Assembly: GCA_900110595.1 (NCBI GenBank) | Contig: FOEZ01000013.1 | Span: forward strand, 62,001-126,000 | DNA length: 64,000 nucleotides | DNA from: Arthrobacter sp. OV608 | Lineage (GTDB): Bacteria > Actinomycetota > Actinomycetes > Actinomycetales > Micrococcaceae | Reading direction: 5' to 3' | Shown: one piece after another, positions 1-6,714 of the stretch | How positions within the stretch are numbered: the first letter of the stretch is position 1 | How the letters are laid out: every line of letters starts with the position of its first letter | The notes under the pieces: generated by a model | The model's input: only the letters and a program-made list of their open reading frames with translations | Told to the model about the DNA's origin: nothing | The model's database searches: none | Translations under genes and position numbers: made by a program

Positions 1-333
1 CTATCCTTCAGCCAGAATGTCGGCGATCCGGCTTACGCGCTGCCGCCAGATCGCCTCATAGTCATCGAGCAGCCGGCGGGCCTTCTGCAGCCCTTGGTGG
101 TTTCCCCGCACGATCTGCTCCCTTCCGCGCCTCTCCTTGGTGACCAGGGAGGCGCGCTCCAACACCGCCACGTGCTTCTGGACGGCGGCGAAGCTCATGG
201 CGTAAAGGCCCGCGAGGCCGGAGACCGAGTATTCGCCGGCAGTCACCCGGCGAACAATGTCGCGGCGGGTGGAGTCGGCGAACGCCTGGAAGAGGCGGTC
301 AAGTTCGGTTTCGCGGAGCTGATCTACAACCAT
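1..333 (-). CDS. ArsR-family winged-helix transcriptional regulator
   Basis: A 110-residue protein read from an ATG at 333 to a TAG at the window edge. It is almost entirely a winged-helix domain: residues about 14-30 (FQAFADSTRRDIVRRV) match the first helices of ArsR proteins, and 'MSFAAVQKHVAVLERASLV' at about 46-64 is the recognition helix. No metal-binding Cys pair is visible, so this is the non-metal branch, which in actinobacteria often sits beside an SRPBCC (Aha1-like) gene; any such partner would lie outside the window. An 18-bp perfect inverted repeat covers the start codon and a TATCGT box lies 8 nt before it, so the gene is probably leaderless and autoregulated. Family assignment is firm; the ligand is unknown. 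Confidence 0.85.
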   Translation of the reverse strand: MVVDQLRETELDRLFQAFADSTRRDIVRRVTAGEYSVSGLAGLYAMSFAAVQKHVAVLERASLVTKERRGREQIVRGNHQGLQKARRLLDDYEAIWRQRVSRIADILAEG

Positions 334-342
334 TTGGTTGTA
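325..342. promoter_or_regulatory. Probable ArsR autoregulatory operator
   Basis: TACAACCA-TT-TGGTTGTA is a perfect 8-bp inverted repeat with a 2-bp spacer that overlaps the ATG of the ArsR gene (331-333). Its position over the putative transcription start is what an autorepressor site would need. The operator role is inferred from symmetry and position. Confidence 0.65.
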
Positions 343-465
343 CGATAAGTCGCGGACACAGCACCTGTCAACGATTTTTGTTTCGCGCCTGCTCGGACGC
401 CATCGCCGGGAGGGCGGCCGACGGCGTGCCGCGCCTTGGTTTCTCCGCCGGCGCCTGAGAGGGAG

Positions 466-1200
466 CTAAGCGTCGAAGTGAGTCTGGACGCTGGTGCCCT
501 GCAGCTGCTCAACCAGTTCTGTAGCCACGTCCCGCAACTTGCGGTTGCGGTTGCTGGAGACCTTGGTCAGGATTTCCATTGCTTCTGATTGTGAACACCG
601 GTTCTGGGCCATGATGACCCCGCAGGCCAAGTTGATGGCCGTCCTGTGTTCCATGGCCGCCTCAAGATCTTCCGCCCGGTTTTCGGCAGTTTTGATCCGG
701 ACGGACAGATGCAGGGTGCTGTGCGCAGCGGCGCCAAAGCCCACGGCCTTGTCGTAAACATTCGGAGTGAAGACGCCCGGCCTGGTTGCGAAAAAGTTCA
801 GTGCAGCGCTGGCTTCGCTGCTGATTTCCAAAGGCACGCCCAGTGAACTGTAGATGCCCGCCTCCGCAAACCTTCTGGTGAGCTCGGGCCAGCGGGAGTC
901 CGAGGCGACGTCGTCGATAATCACCGGTGACATTTCCCTCAGGGCCCTCATGCAGGGGCCATCGCCGACGGCCTGCTCAATATGGTCGAGCCCAACGGCA
1001 CGGTCACTGCTGCCTGCAACGGTAGTGGGCCTGCGCCTCAGCTTGACGGTGACTGCGCATTCGATGGCATCGCCTGCTGCTTCGGAAACCGCCGCTGCCG
1101 CCAGCCCTGAAAGCCCCGACAGGAACTCCACCCCGTCTTCGGCTCCCACCAGGATGCCTTGCAGCTGTGCGATCGATTCGTTGTCCGGTGAATTCGACAT
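466..1200 (-). CDS. GAF-ANTAR RNA-binding regulator (copy 1)
   Basis: A 244-residue protein with an N-terminal GAF-type sensor (about 10-160) and a C-terminal ANTAR domain (about 175-235). ANTAR domains bind paired-hairpin RNA targets and prevent transcription termination. The GAF part carries 'VGDGPCM' with a cysteine present in all six copies of this window. The ANTAR part shows 'AINLACGVIMAQNRCSQSEA' followed by 'RKLRDVATELVEQL', and the protein ends in THFDA, matching THFDE and TYFDE of copies 2 and 6. There is no receiver or kinase domain, so the input is presumably a ligand or redox state sensed by GAF. It ends 132 nt before the ArsR start and begins 108 nt after the end of the 74-residue gene. 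The ligand is unknown. Confidence 0.85.
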   Translation of the reverse strand: MSNSPDNESIAQLQGILVGAEDGVEFLSGLSGLAAAAVSEAAGDAIECAVTVKLRRRPTTVAGSSDRAVGLDHIEQAVGDGPCMRALREMSPVIIDDVASDSRWPELTRRFAEAGIYSSLGVPLEISSEASAALNFFATRPGVFTPNVYDKAVGFGAAAHSTLHLSVRIKTAENRAEDLEAAMEHRTAINLACGVIMAQNRCSQSEAMEILTKVSSNRNRKLRDVATELVEQLQGTSVQTHFDA

Positions 1201-1308
1201 GCGCCTATCCTATGTCCCGCCCCTAAAACATGGGCGGTGTTGCTGTGTATGAACCAGGCGGAACGGTTGCCACCCCGCACTGCAGCCGTTCCGCCTCCTG
1301 CAGGACGC

Positions 1309-1533
1309 CTATTCGGGCACCTCCATCTGGAAACCGCACTGGCAGTGCAGTACCTGCGTTGTCAGGTAGACGTCCAAGGCGTCCTCGAATGGCTTGTCAG
1401 TGAAGGCCGGCGCAATGAGCCTGCGCAACTCGGAGCCCGTCTTCTGCATGGGCTGGCCACAGTGGACAAACTGCCCGCCAAAGGCCAGGACGCCGTCAAT
1501 GCGGTTCTTGGGACCCTCCGGATTGATGGACAT
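1309..1533 (-). CDS. Small conserved-looking protein with two Cys clusters
   Basis: A 74-residue protein starting at an ATG 2 nt after the stop of the upstream 85-residue gene (TGACGATG), so the two are probably translationally coupled. It carries 'FVHCGQPM' near residue 24 and 'VLHCQCGFQMEVPE' at the C terminus. The three cysteines and nearby His could form a small metal site, but a full four-ligand zinc ribbon is not present. I do not recognise the family. Its place between GAF-ANTAR copies 1 and 2 on the same strand suggests it belongs to the same functional unit. Confidence 0.6.
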   Translation of the reverse strand: MSINPEGPKNRIDGVLAFGGQFVHCGQPMQKTGSELRRLIAPAFTDKPFEDALDVYLTTQVLHCQCGFQMEVPE

Positions 1534-1535
1534 CG

Positions 1536-1793
1536 TCAGGCCGCGGCCGGGTAGCTGGACAGGATGTAATCGGCCGCCGCAGGGCCCACCATCCGGAGCC
1601 TGGTGTCGTGGAGGTCGATGCCTTCCCGGTGCATGGCTGCCCGGAAGGTGACGTCCGGCTTGGCTTCCAAACCCTTGAGCAGGCACCAACTGACGTAGAG
1701 CCCATACAGGCAATCGGCAGACATGGGGCAGTCAGTATCGAATTCCGGAACGGTGGCTTCAGCAAGGAACTGTGAGAAATGCGAGGCAGCCAT
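1536..1793 (-). CDS. Small winged-helix-like protein
   Basis: An 85-residue protein. The ATG at 1793 was chosen because GAAAGAGAG lies about 5 nt upstream; a longer reading to 1907 has no such support. The central part 'LYGLYVSWCLLKGLEAKP' followed by 'TFRAAMHREGI' resembles by eye the C-terminal winged-helix module of phage and plasmid primases, where an L-Y-x-x-Y-x-x-W pattern precedes a x-F-x-x-x-L-x-x-x-G helix. This suggests nucleic-acid binding but is weak evidence. It is followed by the coupled 74-residue gene. The true family is unknown. Confidence 0.6.
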   Translation of the reverse strand: MAASHFSQFLAEATVPEFDTDCPMSADCLYGLYVSWCLLKGLEAKPDVTFRAAMHREGIDLHDTRLRMVGPAAADYILSSYPAAA

Positions 1794-1915
1794 GATGGCT
1801 CTCTTTCGCTGGTGTGCATCAATCCGCCGTCGTGCTACAGCGGTCACTCCTGAAGGCCCTGCACCTGGCCCGGAGGGGCAGGTCACCACGAACGTGACGC
1901 CTACCACTCAAAAAT

Positions 1916-2311
1916 TTACGCACTCTCCGCGCTTCTGTCCAATGGGACTTTTGCGATGCCGGCAGGCAAGTCCTTGCCCAGCCAAGCCCGGATCCAGATA
2001 ATTTCGACGGCGGCATCAAGCAGGTAAGCCCTGCTGATGCGCCCACTCAAGGAGTAATACAAGTCAATTGCAGCAAGCGTTAAGGCAGCACCGATGCCGA
2101 GTCGCCTTGCAACGGCGGCGCTTTCCCTGCCGGGGGTAGCACGCACTTGCTCCAGGCCGATGGCGATAAGGAGGCCCGATACCGTGCGCACCAGCCATTT
2201 GTCTGCCTTTGGTCCGCTCACGGCCTCGAAGCTGCGCATATGGACGAGCGGCCACAAGCCGTTGATGATGTAGAAGGCTCCTTGCAGTTTTGCTGTTTTG
2301 GAAGACTGCAT
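1916..2311 (-). CDS. Small multi-span membrane protein
   Basis: A 131-residue protein with a GAGGGAGCGAGG ribosome site before its ATG. Three or four hydrophobic segments are visible: around residues 10-28 (GAFYIINGLWPLVHMRSF), 42-60, 72-90 (IGAALTLAAIDLYYSLSG) and 98-112. The 'YIINGLWPLVHMRSFE' opening is characteristic of a short bacterial membrane family that I cannot name with certainty. It lies between GAF-ANTAR copies 1 and 2 on the same strand. Function is unknown. Confidence 0.65.
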   Translation of the reverse strand: MQSSKTAKLQGAFYIINGLWPLVHMRSFEAVSGPKADKWLVRTVSGLLIAIGLEQVRATPGRESAAVARRLGIGAALTLAAIDLYYSLSGRISRAYLLDAAVEIIWIRAWLGKDLPAGIAKVPLDRSAESA

Positions 2312-2394
2312 CGTCCTCGCTCCCTCAGTAAGGTCCTGTCATGATCCCCTGCCACCGGTTAACGCCAGGGCTCGTTCGTCGACAGCCGCTCAGA

Positions 2395-3159
2395 TCACTC
2401 GTCGAAATGCGTACGCAGGGCGGAATCGGGCGAAACTGATTCGATGATGCCTGCTGCCACGTCCCGCAGCTTGACGTTGCGGCTGTTGGACGCCTTCCGC
2501 AGGATGGCCATCGCTGATTCCTGGCTGCAGCGGCTTTGTGCCATTATCACGCCGACAGCAATATCGATGGCGGTCCGCGATTTCATCGCGGCCTCCAGAT
2601 CCTCCTTGGCATCCCGCAACTGGGCGAGGCGCAGTTCGAGCCGCAGCGTCTTGGCGGACTGCTCGCCGAACAGCTCCGCACGTGCAATGTCCTCCGGGGA
2701 GAATCCATGCACTGCCGAGGAGTAGATGTTCAAAGCGGCTGAGGAATCGCCCTCAAGCTGCAGGGGCACGCCCAGTATTGAACCGATGCCCTGGGCTGCG
2801 ACTGCCTGCGCATACTGCGGCCAGCGATGCTCCATTGAAACATCGGCAACGTACACGGTCTTGCCTGTCCGCATGGCCGTAAGGCAGGGGCCGTCGCCGT
2901 AGGCGTACTGCAGGTCGTCCATCATGCGTGCTGTGGGCGTACTGGAGGCGACAGAGACGGGCCGCTTCCGGCGCACCACCGTCACGTTGCAATGTACCTC
3001 TCCTCCTGGCGGGGCGAGGAGAGAAGCCGAGAAAACGGCGAGTTCCTTGAAAAAGTCCTGGGCGTCGCCGGCCTGCAGGACGAGGTCCTGGAGGCGGGAA
3101 ACGATGCCGTCCTGAATTGCGGTGGCCGGCAGAGAGGCTGTATCGGGCAGGGCGTCCAT
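2395..3159 (-). CDS. GAF-ANTAR RNA-binding regulator (copy 2)
   Basis: The ATG at 3159 gives a 254-residue protein aligned with its paralogs; a GTG at 3237 would add 26 residues, and neither start has a strong ribosome site. The GAF region (about 25-170) contains 'YAYGDGPCLTAMR' and the ANTAR region (about 185-245) reads 'IDIAVGVIMAQSRCSQESAM' then 'NVKLRDVAAGII'. The C terminus THFDE matches copies 1 and 6, so these three form one subgroup. It is transcribed away from the plus-strand array that begins about 250 nt upstream, so the gap between 3160 and 3405 holds divergent control regions. Target RNA and ligand are unknown. Confidence 0.85.
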   Translation of the reverse strand: MDALPDTASLPATAIQDGIVSRLQDLVLQAGDAQDFFKELAVFSASLLAPPGGEVHCNVTVVRRKRPVSVASSTPTARMMDDLQYAYGDGPCLTAMRTGKTVYVADVSMEHRWPQYAQAVAAQGIGSILGVPLQLEGDSSAALNIYSSAVHGFSPEDIARAELFGEQSAKTLRLELRLAQLRDAKEDLEAAMKSRTAIDIAVGVIMAQSRCSQESAMAILRKASNSRNVKLRDVAAGIIESVSPDSALRTHFDE

Positions 3160-3310
3160 TCCAGATCCATGAAGTCGGGATTCAACCGCGGCAGTTTCCA
3201 ACGCGGCCTTTAGACGCCCACTTCCAAACGCTGCCACCAGCCTACATCGATTTGACGGGCTTCCGGAAAGCCGTAGCGCCGGAACCCCGCGCGACTGCGT
3301 CGTCAGGGTC

Positions 3311-3346
3311 TATTCTTGTCTTGGAGGGAAAATTACTTTCCGCTCC
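3311..3346 (+). promoter_or_regulatory. Candidate promoter and 5' hairpin of the GAF-ANTAR array
   Basis: TATTCT at 3311-3316 fits the actinobacterial TAnnnT -10 pattern. About 7 nt later an imperfect hairpin begins: GGAG plus GGAAA (3323-3331) pairs with TTTCC plus CTCC (3337-3346) around an ATTAC loop, with one bulged G. If the -10 is right, the array transcript starts with this hairpin. No good -35 box was seen. Antitermination through this hairpin would be inference only. Confidence 0.35.
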
Positions 3347-3405
3347 CGGCCCAGCAGGGGGCACCCCACGAAGACAGCAATGTCCTTCGCAGAAGGTCCG
3401 CTCCC

Positions 3406-4134
3406 ATGCCACAACAACTCCCCTTGGATGAACTCACCCTCGCGCTTGCGCGCATCAGGGGCCTCCTCCTGACCGAGGAGAAAGTAGACCGGGCCGTCCA
3501 ACGGCTTGCCGAGGGCATCCGCGACGCTTTCCCGGCAAGTTCGGGGGCGGGCGCATCACTCATGGACGAACACGGCAAGCGGACCAGCACGGGAGCCACT
3601 GACCCGGTCGTCCTTGAAGCGGACGCCGCACAGTATGAGCTCGGCGAGGGTCCGTGCATTACGGCGTGGGCCACCGAACGCAGTGTGGTGATTCACGACG
3701 TCGCTACTGACGACCGCTGGCCCTTGTGGTCGCAGGCGGTCCGGGAACTCTCCATCCGCTCCGTCATCAGCTCGCCGTTGATGGCAGGCACACGATGCCT
3801 GGGGGCTCTGAAAATCTATTCAACCCAGCCGGGCGTCTATGACGCCGCCAGCGCGAGGCCCCTGGAAAAGCTTGCCGTGCCTGCAGCCACTCTCCTGGAC
3901 AATATCCAGAGCTCCGAGGCTCCGCAGCGATTCACCGAAGTCCTCGCTTCTGCCCTGGACAGCCGGGACACAATCAACCGCGCCCAGGGCTTCCTGATGC
4001 ACCTGCACGGCCTTGACCAGGCCACAGCCCTTCAGCAACTCGTGGAGCTCTCCAAGTCCAGCAGGCAGTCACTCTTTAGCATCAGCACCGGGATCCTCGC
4101 CGGAACCAAGAGAACCTCTGATGACGGACCATGA
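3406..4134 (+). CDS. GAF-ANTAR RNA-binding regulator (copy 3)
   Basis: A 242-residue protein. The ATG at 3406 follows AGAAGG by 9 nt and aligns with the start of copy 4 (both begin M-x-QQLPLDEL), so a longer reading to 3316 is rejected. The GAF region includes 'YELGEGPCITAW' and the ANTAR region 'INRAQGFLMHLHGLDQATAL'. Copies 3 and 4 form a second subgroup sharing the N-terminal 'ARIxGLLLTEEKV' helix and a C-terminal 'ILAGT'. In this copy the ANTAR tail is 'RQSLFSISTGILAGT' instead of the usual '(K)LRDVA' signature, a possible change in RNA contact. Its last 14 nt overlap the small gene at 4121. Confidence 0.85.
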   Translation: MPQQLPLDELTLALARIRGLLLTEEKVDRAVQRLAEGIRDAFPASSGAGASLMDEHGKRTSTGATDPVVLEADAAQYELGEGPCITAWATERSVVIHDVATDDRWPLWSQAVRELSIRSVISSPLMAGTRCLGALKIYSTQPGVYDAASARPLEKLAVPAATLLDNIQSSEAPQRFTEVLASALDSRDTINRAQGFLMHLHGLDQATALQQLVELSKSSRQSLFSISTGILAGTKRTSDDGP

Positions 4135-4408
4135 ATTAAGCCGCCCCGACTCCTCGATGGGCCTTGAACAGGAGCAGAGCCGGCTCCTGCGCAAAGCCCT
4201 GCAGCGCTCCGGCGTCAGGCATGGAGATCTGTGGCTCCGCTACTTCAGCATCGGAGGGACCGTGGGTGAATACGAAGTTGACGCCTACATCCAGTCGCTG
4301 TTCTCCCTGCCGGCGGGCCAGCGCGACCTGCTGGCGCACGCAGCAAATGAACTCATCGACGAGCTGCCGCCGCTGCCCCGGGCGCCGTACCTGCAGGACC
4401 TCGCCTGA
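4121..4408 (+). CDS. Small helical protein paired with GAF-ANTAR copy 3
   Basis: A 95-residue protein whose ATG lies inside the end of copy 3 (14-nt overlap), so translation is coupled. It contains 'DLWLRYFSIGG', 'GEYEVDAYIQSLFSLP', then 'QRDLLAHAANELIDELP'. The same pattern occurs in the proteins at 5234 and 6463: (D/E/K)LW-x2-Y(F/Y)-x-(I/M/L)-(G/S)-G-x4-E-x2-(V/L)-(D/E)-AY-(I/L)-x6-(L/I)P-x2-Q-x-(D/A)L-x-A-x-A-x2-ELI. It has no signal peptide, membrane segment or known enzyme motif, and is probably mostly alpha-helical. A partner or regulator of the neighbouring GAF-ANTAR protein is the natural guess. I do not recognise the family. Confidence 0.75.
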   Translation: MTDHELSRPDSSMGLEQEQSRLLRKALQRSGVRHGDLWLRYFSIGGTVGEYEVDAYIQSLFSLPAGQRDLLAHAANELIDELPPLPRAPYLQDLA

Positions 4409-4429
4409 ACGGGCGCACCCCGGGTGCCC

Positions 4430-4480
4430 TCCCGCCGTCGTAATGCACATACCCGCAGGCGAGCCCAAGGGACGGCGGGA
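4430..4480 (+). repeat. Inverted repeat of the GACGGCGGG hairpin family
   Basis: TCCCGCCGTC (4430-4439) and GACGGCGGGA (4471-4480) are perfect 10-bp arms separated by 31 nt, directly after the small gene ending at 4408. The arms are the same words as the dispersed hairpin at 8017, 25228, 56758 and 63810 but in reversed order. A GGGC-rich imperfect hairpin (4411-4429) precedes it. Probably terminator-like, giving partial separation of the two halves of the array. Confidence 0.5.
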
Positions 4481-4492
4481 AGGCCTTGGCCC

Positions 4493-4498
4493 TATGCT
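4493..4498 (+). promoter_or_regulatory. Leaderless -10 box of GAF-ANTAR copy 4
   Basis: TATGCT fits TAnnnT and ends 6 nt before the ATG at 4505, which has no ribosome site. This is the geometry of leaderless transcription common in actinobacteria. No -35 box is evident. Confidence 0.5.
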
Positions 4499-4504
4499 GG
4501 AATT

Positions 4505-5224
4505 ATGGCGCAGCAACTTCCCCTCGACGAGCTCAGCACTGTGATCGCTCGCATCCAAGGGCTGCTGCTCACTGAGGAGAAGGTGAATTCGGCCGTCCGG
4601 CTTTTGGCCCAGGCGGCCAAAGAATCGGTACCGGGCACCATTGGAGCAGGTGTGTCGCTCATGGATGCCCGCGGACGCCGCACCAGCAGCGGGTACACCG
4701 ACCGGATTGTGGCCGAGGCCGACGCCACGCAGTACGAGCGCGGGGAGGGTCCGTGCCTGACCGCCTGGGCAACGGAAAAGCCGGTGCTGCTCCAGGACAT
4801 CCGGGTGGAAACCCGCTGGCCGGATTGGCGCAGGGCCGTGGCGGGGCTGCCCGTGCGTTCGGTTGTCAGCGCTCCCCTCATCGCAGGCAAGGAGACCATC
4901 GGCGCCCTGAAGTTGTATGCCGCGCTGCCCAATACATATGACGAGTCCAGCACCACCCTGCTGCAACTTTTTGCAGCGCCGGCCGCCACGCTGCTCTCGC
5001 ACATCCAGGCCAGCGAGGCACCCCACAAGATGACCGAGGGCCTCCAGGCCTCCCTGTACACCCGCGACCTGGTGAACCGTGCCTGCGGCGTGCTGATGGA
5101 ACGTATGGGCCTGACCCACGAAGCAGCCCTGCAGTGGCTCATCAGGCATGCCCGCGACGAAAACACAGCATTGCAGGACGTCAGCGCACGAGTCCTGGCC
5201 GGGACGCCGGCATCCGGATCGTAG
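4505..5224 (+). CDS. GAF-ANTAR RNA-binding regulator (copy 4)
   Basis: A 239-residue protein starting 'MAQQLPLDELSTVIARIQG', clearly paralogous to copy 3. The GAF region carries 'YERGEGPCLTAW' and 'VRSVVSAPLIAGKETIGALK', and the ANTAR region carries 'VNRACGVLMERMGLTHEAAL' followed by 'TALQDVSARVLAGT'. The start is set by paralogy and by a TAnnnT box 6 nt upstream rather than by a ribosome site, so the mRNA is probably leaderless. This copy therefore probably has its own promoter within the array. It is followed after 9 nt by its small partner gene at 5234. Confidence 0.85.
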   Translation: MAQQLPLDELSTVIARIQGLLLTEEKVNSAVRLLAQAAKESVPGTIGAGVSLMDARGRRTSSGYTDRIVAEADATQYERGEGPCLTAWATEKPVLLQDIRVETRWPDWRRAVAGLPVRSVVSAPLIAGKETIGALKLYAALPNTYDESSTTLLQLFAAPAATLLSHIQASEAPHKMTEGLQASLYTRDLVNRACGVLMERMGLTHEAALQWLIRHARDENTALQDVSARVLAGTPASGS

Positions 5225-5233
5225 GCCGTCCAC

Positions 5234-5566
5234 ATGGGTTTCGATCCTAATGAACCGGAACAACGGCGCAGGCTCCGTTCGGCCATGAGGGCCGCCGGCA
5301 TCTCCATATCCGAGCTGTGGCTGAAGTATTTTGGCATGTCCGGAGACGCCGGCGAATACGAGGTGGAGGCCTACCTGCAGGGGCTGCTGTCGCTGCCGCC
5401 CGTGCAACGCGACCTGCTGGCGCTGGCGGCCAATGAGCTGATCGACGATCTCCCCCGGCCTCATGCGCCGTACACTGACGATTTCGACGGCGGTCCGGGC
5501 CCTGCCCCCACCACATCGGAGATCCGGGAAGATGGCACCGGCCGCCAGGCGGAACCGGACGAGTAG
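5234..5566 (+). CDS. Small helical protein paired with GAF-ANTAR copy 4
   Basis: A 110-residue paralog of the small protein at 4121. The shared core is 'ELWLKYFGMSGDAGEYEVEA' then 'LSLPPVQRDLLALAANELID', and both continue with a Pro-rich 'P..PHAPY' or 'PRAPY' segment. The extra length is an acidic, Gly/Pro-rich, probably disordered tail (DDFDGGPGPAPTTSE onward). It starts 9 nt after copy 4. Function unknown; it probably acts with the adjacent GAF-ANTAR protein. Confidence 0.75.
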   Translation: MGFDPNEPEQRRRLRSAMRAAGISISELWLKYFGMSGDAGEYEVEAYLQGLLSLPPVQRDLLALAANELIDDLPRPHAPYTDDFDGGPGPAPTTSEIREDGTGRQAEPDE

Positions 5567-5734
5567 GTCAAGGACCGGGCATATCAATAGGTCCGGTACC
5601 GGCGTAGTGTCGGTAGTAGGAGATTTCGGGATACCCATCAGATCCAGAGGTTGAATGATCGGGTCCGCCGCGCAGAGAGCGGAGGCCGCCAGCCAGGGGC
5701 AACTGCCCAGGGCACACCTATGGATCGAGGGCCC

Positions 5735-6460
5735 ATGGCCCAGGACAGCAGACTTACCACGTTGGACCGGATGCAGGATTTGCTCCTGGAAAGTCCCGGG
5801 TTCCCCGAGTTCCTCCTTGGCCTGGCCACGATCTCCGCCTCGCTGCTGGGGTCCGATGGCACGGTCACCTGTACCATCACCGTGGAACGCGACGGAGGAG
5901 CGGCAACGGTTGCCAGCAGCACCGAAGAGGGCCGCCGCTTGGATGAAACGCAGTACTCGTTCGGCGACGGACCATGCCTCACTGCCGCCCGGCAGCAGCG
6001 CCTGGTGTTGATTGCGGACCTGGAAAACGACGAACGCTGGAGCGACTACCTGGAGGCAGCCCTCCAGGAGGGCGTGCGCTCCGTGCTGGCCGTCCCCATC
6101 CCCACTGACGCCTTCTCGCATGCCGGATTGAACTGCTATGCAGGCACGGTGGGCGCCTTCACCGCGGAGACGGTGGGGCTTCTCGAGCAGCACGCGGCTG
6201 CCATGTCCCGCGTGCTGAGGATCGCACTGCGGCTGCACGGAACGGACATCCATCCCGAGCACCTTCGCGCCGCCCTGAAGTCGCGGGCAGTGGTGGACGC
6301 GGCCGTCTCCCTGATCATGCTCCAGCAGCATGGCGGCCGTGAAGACGCCCTGCAGATCCTCCAACTGGCGGCCAAGTCAAGCAACCGCCGAATGCACGAC
6401 ATTGCCACTGACATTGTCCGCGGAGCCGGACTTCCCGGAGCGGAGCAAGACGAGAGGTAG
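5735..6460 (+). CDS. GAF-ANTAR RNA-binding regulator (copy 5, divergent ANTAR)
   Basis: The ATG at 5735 has GAGGG about 4 nt upstream and gives 241 residues, aligning with copy 1; an ATG at 5720 or TTG at 5651 would be longer. The GAF region contains 'YSFGDGPCLTAA' and 'GVRSVLAVPIPTDAFSHAGL'. The ANTAR region reads 'VVDAAVSLIMLQQHGGREDA' then 'SSNRRMHDIATDIV'. The residue before L-I-M, glycine in most ANTAR proteins and in copies 1-4, is serine here, and M-H-D-I-A replaces L-R-D-V-A. It may have altered RNA specificity. It is followed after 2 nt by the small gene at 6463. Confidence 0.8.
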   Translation: MAQDSRLTTLDRMQDLLLESPGFPEFLLGLATISASLLGSDGTVTCTITVERDGGAATVASSTEEGRRLDETQYSFGDGPCLTAARQQRLVLIADLENDERWSDYLEAALQEGVRSVLAVPIPTDAFSHAGLNCYAGTVGAFTAETVGLLEQHAAAMSRVLRIALRLHGTDIHPEHLRAALKSRAVVDAAVSLIMLQQHGGREDALQILQLAAKSSNRRMHDIATDIVRGAGLPGAEQDER

Positions 6461-6462
6461 GA

Positions 6463-6714
6463 ATGTATCCCTACGGAGCCGATGGTCCCGAAGGATCGGA
6501 TTTTGCCGCCGAAGTACGGCGGGGCACAGCGGAGCGTTTCCGGAAGACAGACCTTCCGCTGGCCAAATTGTGGACGTATTACTACGGCCTGGGCGGTGGG
6601 ATCGATGAGATGTCACTGGATGCCTACCTTCACGAGGCACTTGATATCCCGTCGGGTCAGGTTGCCTTGATCGCCATGGCCATGACGGAGCTGATAGAAG
6701 GCGAAACACTATGA
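6463..6714 (+). CDS. Small helical protein paired with GAF-ANTAR copy 5
   Basis: An 83-residue member of the same small family, with GAGAGG upstream of the ATG. The core is 'PLAKLWTYYYGLGGGIDEMS' then 'LDAYLHEALDIPSGQ' and 'AMAMTELIEGE', keeping the LWxxY(F/Y), DAYL, IPxGQ and ELI positions of the 4121 and 5234 proteins. Its stop overlaps the start of copy 6 by 4 nt (ATGA), so this small gene is tied to a GAF-ANTAR gene on both sides. No catalytic motif is visible. Confidence 0.75.
   Translation: MYPYGADGPEGSDFAAEVRRGTAERFRKTDLPLAKLWTYYYGLGGGIDEMSLDAYLHEALDIPSGQVALIAMAMTELIEGETL

Noticed and set aside
4136..6364. Long 742-codon minus-strand open frame under the GAF-ANTAR array
   Set aside because: It is antisense to four well-supported genes and its translation is rich in Gly, Gln, Arg and His with no recognisable domain, as expected for noise in GC-rich DNA.
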